47,198 bases of DNA from an uncultured Burkholderiales bacterium (GTDB lineage: Bacteria > Pseudomonadota > Gammaproteobacteria > Burkholderiales > Burkholderiaceae_C), in the NCBI GenBank assembly GCA_903896615.1, contig CAITYM010000042.1, positions 1 through 47,198 on the forward strand, given 5' to 3'. The notes beneath the pieces are model-generated. The model saw only the letters and a program-made list of their open reading frames with translations, had not been told where the DNA came from and did no database searches. Below, piece after piece: positions 16,674-25,229 of this stretch (the stretch's first letter is position 1; each line of letters begins with the position of its first letter). A program made the translations under genes and the position numbers.

Positions 16674-17483
16674 ATGAGACATCAATTTTTTAAGATCTAT
16701 AGATTATGTTTAAGCATTGTATTGATGCAATATGCACTCAACAGTTTTGCGTTAACTCCTGATGAGGAAGATAAACAAAGAATAGCCGATTTGGTTATCG
16801 CAAATCACATCATTGCTGATCAAGGTGTGGTTGACGGTTTTGGGCACATCAGCGTGAGATCTGCAAAGAATCCAAATCACTACTTTATGTCCCGCTCTAG
16901 AGCTCCTGCGGCTGTTAATGCTCAAGACATTTTAGAATATGATTTAGATGACAATCTCATCAGTTCAAACGCGATGGTGCCTTATGGTGAGCGTTTTATA
17001 CATAGTGAGATCTATAAGTTGCGACCTGATGTCCAATCTGTCATTCACAGTCACTCACCCGGGGTTATCCCCTTTAGTGTAAGTACCGTGGCGTTAAAGC
17101 CAATTTCAAACACCAGCGGTTTTTTGTTGGGTGATGTGCCTGTATTTGAAATACGCGATACTGCAGGGGGTGCTACTGATATGCTAGTAAAGAATAAAGC
17201 TTTAGGTAATGCACTTGCAAAAAAGCTTGGTGATTCAAACGTCGTACTCATGCGCGGTCACGGAATGGCGGTTGTGGGTAACTCGATCAAAGTAGCCGTA
17301 TCTCACGCTATTTACACCGAAAGAAACGCCCAACTCCAATTGCAGGCAATACAACTTGGTGGAAAAGTTACTTACTTCACCAAAGACGAAGCAATTAATG
17401 CCGGTAATTTTATTGATAGTGCGGTCAATAGGCCCTGGGAGATTTGGGCTGAGCAGGCAACACTTCACGAGCTCAAACATTAA
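16674..17483 (+). CDS. Class II aldolase/adducin-family protein with signal peptide
   Basis: A protein with the class II (zinc) aldolase fold of the fuculose/ribulose-phosphate aldolase family. The zinc and catalytic landmarks are present: GERFIHSEIYKLRPDVQSVIHSHSP carries the catalytic-position Glu and two zinc His, and LMRGHGMAVVG carries the third zinc His. GFGHISVRSAKNPNHYFMS is the usual phosphate-site region. Unusually, about 26 N-terminal residues form a clear signal peptide (basic start, hydrophobic LSIVLMQYAL, then NSFA/LTPD), so export to the periplasm is predicted. Phosphorylated substrates are not expected there, so the activity may differ from that of the cytoplasmic relatives. 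It precedes an MFS permease by 165 bases. Confidence 0.85.
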   Translation: MRHQFFKIYRLCLSIVLMQYALNSFALTPDEEDKQRIADLVIANHIIADQGVVDGFGHISVRSAKNPNHYFMSRSRAPAAVNAQDILEYDLDDNLISSNAMVPYGERFIHSEIYKLRPDVQSVIHSHSPGVIPFSVSTVALKPISNTSGFLLGDVPVFEIRDTAGGATDMLVKNKALGNALAKKLGDSNVVLMRGHGMAVVGNSIKVAVSHAIYTERNAQLQLQAIQLGGKVTYFTKDEAINAGNFIDSAVNRPWEIWAEQATLHELKH

Positions 17484-17648
17484 TTCAAAACGAATCTGAA
17501 TTGTCCAGATTTATGTGGGTTTACCCTTGTGGTGCAGGGGCTATGGTTGAGGCTAAGATGCGAGTTTGAATTGACACTGCGCTTAATCAAACTTAAGAAA
17601 ACCGATTGTTGAAACAGCTACCTAACTTCCTTTATTAAATACACAACT

Positions 17649-18932
17649 ATGAATGAAATAAATAAAACGTCCAATGAAGATGCTATTTACCGCAAGGTTA
17701 GTCTAAGGATAATGCCCTTACTATTTATGGCCTACATTGTTGCTTACCTTGACCGTGTAAACGTAGGATTTGCTAAATTGCAAATGCTTACGGCACTTAA
17801 TTTAACGGATGCAATCTACGGGTTAGGTGCGGGAATATTTTTCTTTGGTTATTTTATTTTTGAGGTTCCAAGTAATATTTTGCTACATAGGCTTGGCGCA
17901 CGTAAATGGATCTTTAGAATCATGATATCTTGGGGCATCATCTCTGGGTGCATGATGTTTGTGAATTCAGCAACGTCTTTTTACGTTATGCGTTTTTTGC
18001 TTGGTATTGCTGAGGCAGGATTCTTTCCAGGTATTATTTTATATTTAACTTACTGGTTTCCGGCGCAAAGAAGAGGGCGCGCCACGTCGATGTTCCTAGC
18101 TGCAATTGCCTTTGCAGGAATTATTGGTGGCCCGGTTTCTGGTTGGATTATGAAGAGCATGGATGGGGCCTATGATCTCCAGGGTTGGCAATGGCTCTTC
18201 GTTATCGAAGCCATACCAAGTCTGATTATGGGACTAGTGATTCTGTATTTTTTAGATGACAGAGTTGCAGATGCAAAATGGTTGACTGATCACGAGCGTG
18301 CAGTTGTTGCGACTAATATTGCAAAGGATTCCGAGCACAAGGTGGAATTCTCAATCCTTAAGTCACTTACCTCAATTAGAGTTTGGCACATGGCCATCAT
18401 TTATCTTTGTTTTGTATCTGGACTCTACGGGATTAGTTTTTGGTTGCCAACCATCATTAAGGCCTTCGGCGTAACAGATACCTTTGATGTGGGATTGCTT
18501 AGTGCAATTCCTTGGACCTTTGGGGTTATTGCAATGTTCTTTTCAGCTAAGAGTGCAGACTTGAGAAATGAACGTCGCTGGCATGCTATTGGTGCAGGGA
18601 TTGCTGGTGCTATCGGGTTGAGCTTGAGCGTCGTCTTTCACGACAATACAGTTTTGTCGATGGCAGCTTTGACCCTTGGGACGATGGGCATTATGACTTC
18701 ACTTCCACTATTTTGGGCGCTTCCAACTTCATTTTTAAGTGGTACAGCAGCTGCAGCGGGAATTGCTTTAATTAACTCAATTGGTAATTTGTCAGGATTT
18801 GGTGCTCCTTATATTATGGGTTTAATTAAGGAGGCAACAAAATCTACAGACTCGGGTGTTTATTTACTAGCTGGGATGATGCTCTTGGGTGCCTTTCTAG
18901 TCTTTCTAGCTCCTAAGCCAAATCACAGATAA
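17649..18932 (+). CDS. MFS permease, anion:cation symporter (ACS)-like
   Basis: Twelve-helix inner-membrane major facilitator of the ACS group, which imports organic acids such as tartrate, phthalate and 4-hydroxyphenylacetate together with protons. Support: the N-terminal RIMPLLFMAYIVAYLDRVNVGFAKLQM signature of this group, the loop-2 motif FEVPSNILLHRLGARKWIFRIM, GIAEAGFFPGIILYLTYWFPAQRRGRA, and a short central loop. It is 427 aa. It follows the class II aldolase-like gene on the same strand and ends in a strong terminator. The substrate is unknown, though a carboxylic acid is likely from the family. Confidence 0.9.
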   Translation: MNEINKTSNEDAIYRKVSLRIMPLLFMAYIVAYLDRVNVGFAKLQMLTALNLTDAIYGLGAGIFFFGYFIFEVPSNILLHRLGARKWIFRIMISWGIISGCMMFVNSATSFYVMRFLLGIAEAGFFPGIILYLTYWFPAQRRGRATSMFLAAIAFAGIIGGPVSGWIMKSMDGAYDLQGWQWLFVIEAIPSLIMGLVILYFLDDRVADAKWLTDHERAVVATNIAKDSEHKVEFSILKSLTSIRVWHMAIIYLCFVSGLYGISFWLPTIIKAFGVTDTFDVGLLSAIPWTFGVIAMFFSAKSADLRNERRWHAIGAGIAGAIGLSLSVVFHDNTVLSMAALTLGTMGIMTSLPLFWALPTSFLSGTAAAAGIALINSIGNLSGFGAPYIMGLIKEATKSTDSGVYLLAGMMLLGAFLVFLAPKPNHR

Positions 18933-18953
18933 ATGTATTAATTACCACCAACT

Positions 18954-18985
18954 TATAAGGCGCATTTTGCGCCTTATATTTTTTA
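18954..18985 (+). terminator. Rho-independent terminator of the MFS gene
   Basis: TATAAGGCGCA and TGCGCCTTATA pair over 11 bp around a 3-base loop, followed by a run of T. This is a strong intrinsic terminator 20 bases after the MFS stop. Confidence 0.92.
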
Positions 18986-19196
18986 ATCCATGGATATTGA
19001 CGTTTAGGTTTAAACTGGATAGCGAGTCGAAAAAGTTTTGTGGGCGGTCACGCGCGGGATGATCTAGCTGTGACTAATGGGTCAGTGCGAGAGTCAGCAA
19101 AAATATCTCAATTTGCCACTAGAACCTCATGGTGCGAGTCAGGGGGATAGTGCGGGTTCAATGTATCAGTAAATTCTTGAAGGAATTAATTGTTTT

Positions 19197-19970
19197 ATGA
19201 AATCTTCAAAAAGAGTTGAATCTCAGGTTGTTGTTGTAACCGGTGCTGGAGGCGGGATAGGTGAGGGAATCGCTAAACGATTTGCGCAAGAGGGCGCAAG
19301 GGTTGTAGTGGGTGATATTCGACCAGAGGCAGGCAATAGAGTAGTTCAAGAAATCTTATCGAGTGGTGGTGAGGCAATATTTAGACCTGTGGATGTAACC
19401 AAATCCAATGATGTCAAATATTTGGTTGAGGAAACAATCAAGCATTTCGGAGATTTAAGCGTCATGATCAACAATGCTGGCTGGACTCACCGAAATCGAC
19501 CAGCTCTTGAGGTAACGGAGGAAGAGTTTGGTAAATGTTTTGATGTGAACGTCAAGAGTATTTATCTTTCCACAATTCATGTAACTCCGATATTTAGAAA
19601 AAGAGGAGCAGGTGTATTTATCAATATTGCCTCTACAGCAGGCGTGCGACCCAGGCCAGGTCTTACTTGGTACAACGGTTCTAAAGGTGCTGTAATTGTG
19701 ATTAGCAAATCCTTAGCGGCTGAACTTGGCCCTGATAACATACGCGTCAATTGTATTAATCCTGTTTTTAATCCCGAAACAGGGCTTTCCCAGGAGTTTG
19801 CCGGTGGAGAGTTGAATCAAGATCGATTGAATAAATTTATAGCAACAATTCCCTTGGGTCGCTTCTCTACAGCGCTGGATGTAGCTAACGCGGCATTATA
19901 TTTAGCCAGTGAAGAAGCTGCCTTTGTAAGCGGCGTTTGTATAGAAGTTGATGGCGCTAGGTGCGTTTGA
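19197..19970 (+). CDS. Short-chain dehydrogenase/reductase (SDR)
   Basis: Classical SDR oxidoreductase using NAD(P)H, 257 aa. The Rossmann motif TGAGGGIG spans residues 15-22, NNAG is at 92-95, and the catalytic set is Asn118, Ser146, Tyr159 and Lys163 (Y-x3-K). GPDNIRVNCINPV and the C-terminal FVSGVCIEVDGARCV are typical. Asp40 at the end of the second strand (VVGDI) suggests preference for NAD(H). The specific substrate is not readable. AAGGA lies about 12 bases before the ATG, somewhat far. The gene is 40 bases upstream of modA and could share its transcript. Confidence 0.9.
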   Translation: MKSSKRVESQVVVVTGAGGGIGEGIAKRFAQEGARVVVGDIRPEAGNRVVQEILSSGGEAIFRPVDVTKSNDVKYLVEETIKHFGDLSVMINNAGWTHRNRPALEVTEEEFGKCFDVNVKSIYLSTIHVTPIFRKRGAGVFINIASTAGVRPRPGLTWYNGSKGAVIVISKSLAAELGPDNIRVNCINPVFNPETGLSQEFAGGELNQDRLNKFIATIPLGRFSTALDVANAALYLASEEAAFVSGVCIEVDGARCV

Positions 19971-20010
19971 GTTAATGTATTAGTACTTCATTGTCTAGGC
20001 TCGATTATTC

Positions 20011-20790
20011 ATGAATTACTTTTTAAAAATTTATATTTTTGGTTTACTGTTGATTGGTTCTTCATTGCTCAATGTCGTTAAAGCAGCTCAATCCGATCAG
20101 GCCACTGAGGTTTCGGTAGCTGTGGCCGCTAATTTTGCAGCCCCAGCGCAAAAGATTGCTGCAGCGTTTGAGCAAGACACTGGATACAAAGCATTGCTCG
20201 CTGTTGGATCTACGGGCAAGTTTTATACTCAGATTAAAAACGGCGCTCCGTTTCAAATCCTACTCTCTGCTGATCAGGAGACACCTCAGCGACTTGAACA
20301 GGAAGGGTTAATTGTTGCTGGTACACGTTTTACTTATTCAATCGGTAAGTTGGTACTTTGGAGTAAACAAATTGAACTTGTTGATGAGCGGGGAGAAATA
20401 TTGAAGAAAGGTAACTTTGAACACATTGCAATCGCTGATCCTAAGTTAGCTCCATACGGCTTAGCTGCAATGCAAACAATCTCAAAGTTGGGCTTAGACA
20501 AACAAATTCTTTCCAAGGCAGTTTGGGGGGAAAACATAAGTCAAACCTTTTTGTATGTTGATTCTGAGGCTGCAAGTCTTGGCTTCGTGGCACTTTCACA
20601 AGTATTCAAAGACGGTCATATCACCCAGGGTTCTGCTTGGATTGTTCCAACTTCAATGTATGCCAATATCAAACAAGATGCGGTTCTTTTAAAAACTGGG
20701 AAAAATGTACCTGCAGCCGAATTATTTATGAAATATCTGAAAAGTAAAAAAGCACTAGAGATTATCAAATCCTATGGCTACAGTTTTTGA
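20011..20790 (+). CDS. modA: Molybdate ABC transporter substrate-binding protein ModA
   Basis: Periplasmic molybdate/tungstate-binding protein, 259 aa. A signal peptide runs to about residue 25 (LLIGSSLLNVVKA). The mature part has ModA hallmarks: VSVAVAANFAAPAQKIAAAFEQDTGYK, VGSTGKFYTQIKNGAPFQILLSADQETP and IADPKLAPYGLAAMQ. No modB (permease) or modC (ATPase) is in the window, so the rest of the importer must be elsewhere if it works. Its place just before the molybdenum hydroxylase genes at 20939-23593 is a sensible link between cofactor supply and enzyme. Confidence 0.92.
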   Translation: MNYFLKIYIFGLLLIGSSLLNVVKAAQSDQATEVSVAVAANFAAPAQKIAAAFEQDTGYKALLAVGSTGKFYTQIKNGAPFQILLSADQETPQRLEQEGLIVAGTRFTYSIGKLVLWSKQIELVDERGEILKKGNFEHIAIADPKLAPYGLAAMQTISKLGLDKQILSKAVWGENISQTFLYVDSEAASLGFVALSQVFKDGHITQGSAWIVPTSMYANIKQDAVLLKTGKNVPAAELFMKYLKSKKALEIIKSYGYSF

Positions 20791-20829
20791 CCTTACTTTT
20801 GTAATTTTTCTTTGATTTGATCTATGATC

Positions 20830-20857
20830 TTGACCTAGTTAGTTGGTACTATAGGAT
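20830..20857 (+). promoter_or_regulatory. Candidate promoter of the exported molybdenum hydroxylase genes
   Basis: TTGACC (20830-20835) and TAGGAT (20852-20857) are spaced 16 bases apart and resemble sigma-70 hexamers. An imperfect inverted repeat, GTTAG...GTAC with GTAC-TAAC (20838-20869), overlaps the -10 region and could be a regulator site. By-eye match only. Confidence 0.4.
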
Positions 20858-20938
20858 TTAGGTACTAACCCTTAGTTTGATTTTTGCTAATTGAGTTAAA
20901 TTACCCCACGGAAATTGTTCAAAAATATAGGAGATGTC

Positions 20939-21403
20939 ATGAGCGTAACTTTTCAGTTAAACGGTAAGACTGTATCAGCCAAGGCTGAAACGGATACCCC
21001 ACTTTTATGGGTTATCAGGGACGAGCTTGGGCTAACGGGTACGAAGTTTGGCTGCGGGGCAGCGCTTTGCGGTGCTTGTACAGTTCAGGTAAATGGCCAA
21101 GCAGTTCGTTCATGCCAAACCACGCTTCAATCTGTTGCTGGACAAAAAGTCACGACCATTGAGAGCTTAGGACATGATAATAAACATCCACTGCAAGTTG
21201 CATGGATCAAGCACGACGTTCCTCAGTGTGGCTATTGCCAATCTGGGCAACTCATGAGTGCGCATGCACTCCTGAGTATTAATAAAAATCCTACAGACGC
21301 TGAAATTGATGCTGCCATGAGTGGGAATGTCTGCAGATGTGGTACTTATTCACGCATTAAAGCTGCAATTAAAGAAGCAGCTCAAGTCATGCGTAGTGCT
21401 TAA
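20939..21403 (+). CDS. 2Fe-2S subunit of IorAB-type molybdenum hydroxylase
   Basis: Small electron-transfer subunit (154 aa) with two [2Fe-2S] clusters. The plant-ferredoxin-type cluster is bound by Cys39, Cys44, Cys47 and Cys59, and the second by Cys97, Cys100, Cys132 and Cys134 in the helical domain (CGYCQSGQ, NVCRCGTYSRI). It resembles the small subunits of isoquinoline 1-oxidoreductase (IorA) and membrane-linked aldehyde dehydrogenases. The ATG at 20939 has an ideal TAGGAG ahead; a TTG 24 bases further upstream is not needed. It is 18 bases before the large subunit gene. With no FAD subunit gene, electrons probably go to a cytochrome c. It has no signal of its own and presumably rides out with its Tat-tagged partner. 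Confidence 0.92.
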   Translation: MSVTFQLNGKTVSAKAETDTPLLWVIRDELGLTGTKFGCGAALCGACTVQVNGQAVRSCQTTLQSVAGQKVTTIESLGHDNKHPLQVAWIKHDVPQCGYCQSGQLMSAHALLSINKNPTDAEIDAAMSGNVCRCGTYSRIKAAIKEAAQVMRSA

Positions 21404-21421
21404 ATATAAAGGAATAAGAAT

Positions 21422-23593
21422 ATGACACAAAATACCCAAATTACCAGCAACCAATCAAGCGTTGCCCTATCACGCAGATCCCTTTTAAAAGCTTCCGTTG
21501 TTACAACAGGTGGGTTGTTGATGGGGGTTACTTTGACAACCAACAACAGCGCTGACGCAGCTGGCCTTCTTCATACTCCAAATGCATGGGTGCATATCGC
21601 TGATGACAATACTATTACCCTTATTTCTGCTAGATCAGAAATGGGTCAAGGTGTTTATACGTCTATGCCTATGTTGATAGCTGAGGAACTCAATGTTGAC
21701 CTTAAAAAGATTAAAGTTTCCTTTGCTCCCCCTGATGCCAAAACTTACGGTAATCCTCTCCTAGGTGGACCACAGTTGACGGGTGGATCAACTTCCGTGC
21801 GCGATGGGTGGGAGAAGTTGCGTATTGCTGGGGCTCAGGTGAGAGAAATGCTTTTGTCAGCTGCTGCTGCAAAATGGAACGTTCCTGTTGCTCAATTGAC
21901 TGCAAATGACGGCGTAGTCACTGGACCAGGGGGTAAGCATGCAACTTACGGTCAACTTGCAAATGCGGCTTCTAAACTTCCAGTGCCAGAGAAGCCTTTC
22001 ATTAAAGACCCAAAGGACTTTAAGATTGTTGGCAAGTCAACCCCGCGTCTTGATACACCTGCTAAAACAAACGGCACTGCTGAGTTTGGTATTGATGTTG
22101 TGTTGCCGGGTATGGTCTACGCGGCATTAGAGCAATGCCCAGTTATTGGAGGTACAGTTAAGAGTGTGGACTCAACTGCAGCCAAGAAAATGCCTGGTGT
22201 GGTCGCCGTAGTTCAAATTCCAGACGGGGTTGCAGTAGTTGCAGATACTTGGTGGCGCGCAAATAAGGCAAGAAAAGCCTTGACGATCGTCTGGGACGAG
22301 GGTGCAGGTGCAAAACTCGATAGCAAAGCGATGATGCAAGGATCTAAGGATGCGTCAGTAAATGGCAAATCTTTGGGTATGCTGACCGTCGGCAAACCAG
22401 CTGAGGTGATCGCTGCTTCCAGGCAAGTGGTTAAAGCCGAGTACACAACTCAATTGCTCTCGCATTCACCACTTGAGCCTATGAACTTTACGGCTTCGTT
22501 TAAAAACGGTAAGGTGCAACTTATTGGCCCTACTCAGTGGCAAGACGGCGCGCAGGGCTCAGTTGCAAAGATTTTGGGTATCAAACCAGAGGATGTTTCC
22601 CTGAGAACAACCTTTTTGGGTGGCGGATTTGGTCGTCGAATCGATCTCGATTTTATTGTCCAAGCTGCTCAAATCTCTCAGCAAGTTAACAAGCCCGTTA
22701 AACTTCTGTGGTCACGTGAAGATGACATGACACATGATTTTTACCGTCCACATTCAGTGAATACATTAGTTGCAGCGCTTGATGCTAGTGGAAAGCCTAG
22801 TGCGCTAACGCACCGAGTAACTTCACAGTCAATTACGGGCCGATTGTTTGGATTACCTGCTGATGTTGCCGATCCTTTTATGGCAGAAGCACTTGCAGGG
22901 CCTTACGAAATTCCAGCTACCCAGTTTGATCAAGTTAAGTACGATGCTGGATTAAGGGTCGGGTACTGGAGATCTGTGAGCCATTTGATGAATACATTCG
23001 CAAACGAAAGTTTTATCGATGAACTTGCCAAGAAAGCCAATGCAGATCCTGTTGCATATCGTCTATCTTTGTTAAGTTCTAAACCGCGCTTTGCGAATGT
23101 CCTAAAAACTGCAGCAGAAAAAGCCGGTTGGGGTAAGCCTTTAGCTAAGGGGCGTGCACTTGGGGTCGCTTTGATGGAGGGATATGACACTTATATGGCG
23201 CAAGTCGCTGAAATATCAATCCAAGATGACGGCAATGTCAAAGTGCACAAAGTAACTGCTGTTGCTGATTTAGGTTACATGGTTAATCCAGATACCGTTC
23301 AAGCTCAAATTCAGTCTAGTATCGTATTTGGCATGGGCGCAGCGCTCATGCAAGAAATTACAGTTAAGGACGGCAGGGTTCAGCAAACCAACTTCCATCA
23401 GTTCCCCTTGGTTCGTATGAATCAGGCGCCTGAGTTTGACATTACATTAGTTAAGAGTACCGAAAAACCAGGTGGAATCGGGGAGCCAGCAACTGCCCTC
23501 ATCAGTCCCGCCATAGCTAATGCGATTGCTTCACTGACAGGTAAGCGTTTGCGACAACTTCCAATGACAGCAGAAGCGATCAAAACTGCTTGA
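21422..23593 (+). CDS. Molybdopterin-binding subunit, Tat-exported, IorB-like
   Basis: Catalytic large subunit (723 aa) of a xanthine-dehydrogenase-family molybdenum hydroxylase, which oxidises aldehydes or hydroxylates N-heterocycles with water as the oxygen donor. The N-terminus has a twin-arginine signal, SRRSLLKASVVTTGG (from residue 17), so the folded dimer is expected in the periplasm. Further motifs are SEMGQGVYTSMPMLIAEELN, TFLGGGFGRRIDLDF (cofactor site) and GGIGEPATALISPAIANAI, which holds the base Glu of the active site. It pairs with the 2Fe-2S subunit upstream. An XdhC-like maturation gene is not in the window. A long terminator-like structure follows. The substrate is unknown. 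Confidence 0.92.
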   Translation: MTQNTQITSNQSSVALSRRSLLKASVVTTGGLLMGVTLTTNNSADAAGLLHTPNAWVHIADDNTITLISARSEMGQGVYTSMPMLIAEELNVDLKKIKVSFAPPDAKTYGNPLLGGPQLTGGSTSVRDGWEKLRIAGAQVREMLLSAAAAKWNVPVAQLTANDGVVTGPGGKHATYGQLANAASKLPVPEKPFIKDPKDFKIVGKSTPRLDTPAKTNGTAEFGIDVVLPGMVYAALEQCPVIGGTVKSVDSTAAKKMPGVVAVVQIPDGVAVVADTWWRANKARKALTIVWDEGAGAKLDSKAMMQGSKDASVNGKSLGMLTVGKPAEVIAASRQVVKAEYTTQLLSHSPLEPMNFTASFKNGKVQLIGPTQWQDGAQGSVAKILGIKPEDVSLRTTFLGGGFGRRIDLDFIVQAAQISQQVNKPVKLLWSREDDMTHDFYRPHSVNTLVAALDASGKPSALTHRVTSQSITGRLFGLPADVADPFMAEALAGPYEIPATQFDQVKYDAGLRVGYWRSVSHLMNTFANESFIDELAKKANADPVAYRLSLLSSKPRFANVLKTAAEKAGWGKPLAKGRALGVALMEGYDTYMAQVAEISIQDDGNVKVHKVTAVADLGYMVNPDTVQAQIQSSIVFGMGAALMQEITVKDGRVQQTNFHQFPLVRMNQAPEFDITLVKSTEKPGGIGEPATALISPAIANAIASLTGKRLRQLPMTAEAIKTA

Positions 23594-23663
23594 TTTGAGG
23601 CACCACTCAACGATTACTTTTAGCCAATAACTGGTTCTATAAGCTAAGACGTTATTAATAGAT

Positions 23664-23719
23664 AAAGACCTGGGCTCTTTCTAGATGCAAATCTAGCTAA
23701 GATACCTAGGTCTTTTTTC
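23664..23719 (+). terminator. Terminator with nested hairpin after the hydroxylase operon
   Basis: AAAGACCT (23664-23671) pairs with AGGTCTTT (23708-23715) and runs into a T-rich tail. Inside it, CTAGAT-GCAA-ATCTAG (23681-23696) forms a perfect 6-bp hairpin with a GNRA-type loop. A plausible branched intrinsic terminator. Confidence 0.7.
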
Positions 23720-23780
23720 TTTTGCAAGATTTTAAAGAACATGATTCGTTGGATTTCCTATCCCCAAGTCTCTAACCTAA

Positions 23781-24467
23781 ATGCGTACCCACCTTAAAGC
23801 CATACTATTTGATTTAGACGGAACACTAATTGAAACTGTTCACGAAATTGCTGACTCAGTCAACGATACGCTGCGAGCAATTGGTGACTCCCAGGTCCTC
23901 CAGTCTCAGGTTCGAGATTGGATAGGACACGGAACTCGTGAGCTCTTAATGAATTGCCTTGCATATGGACGAGCTGTGTCTGTTGCCCAAATTCGCGAAT
24001 TGCCGGGATTATCAGAGGTGTTTGCCCTATTTGACGATTTTTATTTGATGAGGTGCGGCACTAGGAGTTATTTATACCCACAAGTCCAAGAGACATTGGG
24101 TGTATTAAAACGTGCGGGTGTCAAAATGGCTATTGTCACTAACAAGGAAACAAAGTTCACGCAGGCCCTAATCAATGCACACCATTTGCATGACTACTTT
24201 GATGTTGTTGTTTGTGGCGATACGCTAGACACAAAAAAACCTAATCCCGCTGGTATTGAGTTTTGTTTAAAAGAGTTTGGCGCAAAGACTGATGAATCAA
24301 TATTTATTGGAGACTCCTTTATTGATGCTAAAACTGCTCAAAATGCAGGTATGCGTGTATGGCTAATGCCTTATGGGTACAACATGGGAGAACCGCTAGA
24401 CGCTGCACTGGCTGATCACCTGGCCTCAGGATTTGGAGAGATAGTAAGACTGATAGACACTTTTTAA
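23781..24467 (+). CDS. gph: Phosphoglycolate phosphatase (HAD superfamily)
   Basis: HAD-IA phosphatase, 228 aa, matching the Gph group that removes phosphate from 2-phosphoglycolate. The four HAD motifs are clear: FDLDGTLIE with the nucleophile Asp11 and Asp13, the Thr in AIVTNKETKF, the Lys in DTKKPNPAG, and the acidic pair in IFIGDSFIDAKTAQNAG. A helical cap domain (about 15-95) contains WIGHGTRELL, a Gph-like feature. Neighbours (the molybdenum hydroxylase before, convergent kdpE after) do not help, and other HAD-IA substrates are possible. Confidence 0.82.
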   Translation: MRTHLKAILFDLDGTLIETVHEIADSVNDTLRAIGDSQVLQSQVRDWIGHGTRELLMNCLAYGRAVSVAQIRELPGLSEVFALFDDFYLMRCGTRSYLYPQVQETLGVLKRAGVKMAIVTNKETKFTQALINAHHLHDYFDVVVCGDTLDTKKPNPAGIEFCLKEFGAKTDESIFIGDSFIDAKTAQNAGMRVWLMPYGYNMGEPLDAALADHLASGFGEIVRLIDTF

Positions 24468-24498
24468 AATGATTCAGTGTTTATTTGCAGCCTATTCC

Positions 24499-25209
24499 TT
24501 ATTTAACCATTCGGTAGCCGATCCCAGTTTCTGTCATAAAGTGCTTCGGTTGGGTAGGGTCAATTTCTAGTTTTTGCCTCAAATGACCCATATAAATTCT
24601 AAGGTAGTGACTGTGTTCGGAGGCCGCAGTTCCCCATACTTGCGTCAGCAATTGCTTGTGAGTTAAAACGCGGCTCACATTTTGAACCAGCACGGTTAAG
24701 AGTCTATATTCAATGGGGGTAAGGTGTATCTGTGAACCGAGACGTTTAACTGTGCGACTCAGAAAATCTACCTCAATATCGCCAAATTTAAATATCGGAT
24801 CGGATTCGCTTTCATCCTCATTTTCCGCCACTACACTGAGTGCGCTTCTGCGTGGACGCCGAAGGTTGGCCCTTGACCTTGCCAATAACTCACCAATGCC
24901 AAATGGCTTTGTCATGTAATCATCCGCACCTGCATCAAGTGCTTCTATCTTGTCAGTCTCATCAACTCTTGCCGAGAGAACAATGATTGGTACTTGAGAC
25001 CAAGTTCTAACTTCTCTAATTAGATTTATTCCAGAGCCATCCGGTAGACCTAAATCCACAATTAATAAATCTGGTTTGCGTGTGCCTGCATCTATGACAC
25101 CCCGTTTCATTGAATTGACCTCAAATACGGACCAGCCCTCATTTTCAAGCGCAGAGCGTACCAATCGTCTGATTTGAGGGTCATCTTCAACAAGAAGAGC
25201 AACGGGCAT
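24499..25209 (-). CDS. kdpE: KdpE, response regulator of the kdp operon
   Basis: OmpR/PhoB-type response regulator, 236 aa, which activates the kdp genes at low K+ or osmotic stress. The receiver domain has the acidic pair Glu8-Asp9-Asp10, phospho-acceptor Asp52 (LIVDLGLPDG), the Ser in VLSARV, and Lys in YMTKPFG. The C-terminal winged helix includes LTPIEYRLLTVLVQN and GYRMV. Its start lies 20 bases after the kdpD stop, as the last gene of the operon. A short acidic linker (ENEDESESD) between the domains is slightly longer than usual. Confidence 0.96.
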   Translation of the reverse strand: MPVALLVEDDPQIRRLVRSALENEGWSVFEVNSMKRGVIDAGTRKPDLLIVDLGLPDGSGINLIREVRTWSQVPIIVLSARVDETDKIEALDAGADDYMTKPFGIGELLARSRANLRRPRRSALSVVAENEDESESDPIFKFGDIEVDFLSRTVKRLGSQIHLTPIEYRLLTVLVQNVSRVLTHKQLLTQVWGTAASEHSHYLRIYMGHLRQKLEIDPTQPKHFMTETGIGYRMVK

Positions 25210-25229
25210 GGTTTAGTCGCAGACTTAGG

